A stretch of 18,075 nucleotides of DNA, from the NCBI GenBank assembly GCA_000310025.1, contig FN649755.1:828655-846729 (forward strand), in the 5' to 3' direction. Position numbers and translations under genes: made by a program. The stretch's first letter is position 1. Each line of letters opens with the position of its first letter. The DNA is from Ectocarpus siliculosus (taxonomy: Eukaryota; Sar; Phaeophyceae; Ectocarpales; Ectocarpaceae). A model generated the notes under the pieces. The model made no database searches. It was given only the letters and a program-made list of their open reading frames with translations, and was not told the DNA's origin. This document shows positions 17,269 through 18,075 of this stretch, one piece after another.

Positions 17269-18075
17269 AGGATAGACGCCGGTACAAAGTGTGGGGGGAT
17301 TGTTGGTCAAGCTTTCGGCAGCGAAGGTCTACTCGGGAGCGTTAGTGGGGTAGCTACCCATGGTGTACCGTACAAACGTTGATGACCGTAACTCATTTAT
17401 CAACCCTGGGTCGACTTAGACCGCCATCAGGGAAGATAGTGCTCTCTGGCGTCTACGAGGAAGCGATTTTTATGTTTGTATGTCATAAAAATCAAGGAAG
17501 AGACGGACATCCCGATGTGTGAGTGAGACCTTCTGTTATGCAAGCCACCCTTGAACCTTACATGGGGAAAATGACCTCCCCGGAGGAAAGTACCCAGTAC
17601 AGCAGCTGGGGCAAGTTGAGAGAAGAAACGGTCGTGGGACGCTTGGGTTGGTTACCATGCAGATCGCCTGGCACAAACTTGGGGTACTTGTGCTAAGGGT
17701 GTTGAACTTGGCTCCAGGCTATGAGCCCGTGTTGGAGGCACTTTTTAGTGTCGGTGAGCCGGCAAAAGAATTGAAAGACACCAGACCCTCAACAAGTACT
17801 AGGATTGGGAAGTCCCAGTAATTTGAAAGCATCCCACTTCAAACACAAAGAACGAGATAGTCTCGAAAGAGATAGGGAGGGAGACGACGAGGCACAAAGG
17901 GTGGAGAAGGAGAGAATGGAAAGGTGCAGTACTGGTAGTGTTGATATTTGGGGTCAATAACGACATGACAAGGTTGGAGTTCAAAAGTAGATGTGAAGAA
18001 GTAGGATTATATTGCTTCGCAGGGGGGGGGGTAGAAAGGGAAGGAAACCACTTTAGAATCACGTTTGGAAGGAGA
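17269..18075. other. Gene-free stretch to window end
   Basis: No LRR exon, GTPase or kinase motif, tRNA or clear repeat seen on either strand. The minus-strand frame 17799-18062 is Ser/Thr/Pro-rich and overlaps a purine-rich plus strand (17860-17925). I do not call it a gene. If the LRR gene continues, this is intron. Confidence 0.4.

Overview
This looks like nuclear DNA of a eukaryote, most likely a brown alga of the Ectocarpus type. The clearest gene signal is a plus-strand leucine-rich-repeat (LRR) gene whose repeats are each carried on a separate 72-nt exon in the same intron phase. That layout is known from the LRR-ROCO (LRR-GTPase) family of Ectocarpus. The rest is sparse and repeat-rich: transposon relics, tandem duplications, minisatellites, microsatellites, tRNA-like relics and long stretches with no convincing coding signal. 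There are no prokaryotic-style operons, Shine-Dalgarno sites or CRISPR arrays. The host assignment is inference from gene architecture.

Layout: (1) 1-3040 holds a tRNA-like box B relic and a head-to-tail duplication of a 1.2-1.5 kb non-coding unit; the second copy carries about 250 bp extra. (2) 3040-5250 holds a short telomere-like run, a ~600-bp imperfect palindrome (3440-4050) and a diverged ~212-bp tandem repeat flanked by inverted AT-rich motifs. (3) 5250-10900 has no recognisable protein gene; it holds hairpins, a perfect 36-bp tandem repeat, a (GCTGTT)n tract, a ~218-bp tandem repeat and several tRNA-like relics. (4) 10902-16301 is the LRR gene: a first exon with an LRR N-terminal cap, then alternating 72-nt LRR exons of two types (A at 11734, B at 14065, A at 14854, B at 15432, A at 16230), with a possible decayed B-like exon at 11322. 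(5) The intron between the first A and first B exon is enlarged by a 5'-truncated, frameshifted non-LTR retrotransposon on the minus strand (about 12530-13985) and a purine-rich simple repeat. (6) 16302-18075 holds a 65-bp minisatellite, an ATT/poly-T tract and a possible copia reverse-transcriptase scrap. No further LRR exon or GTPase domain is visible before the window ends.

The point of most interest is the LRR locus. Exons of types A and B and their introns repeat as a ~1.37 kb two-exon module. Every complete cassette is 72 nt and phase 1-1, so each can be gained, lost or skipped without changing the frame. One cassette (14065-14136) has lost a normal donor. This fits a receptor-like locus evolving by exon duplication and decay.
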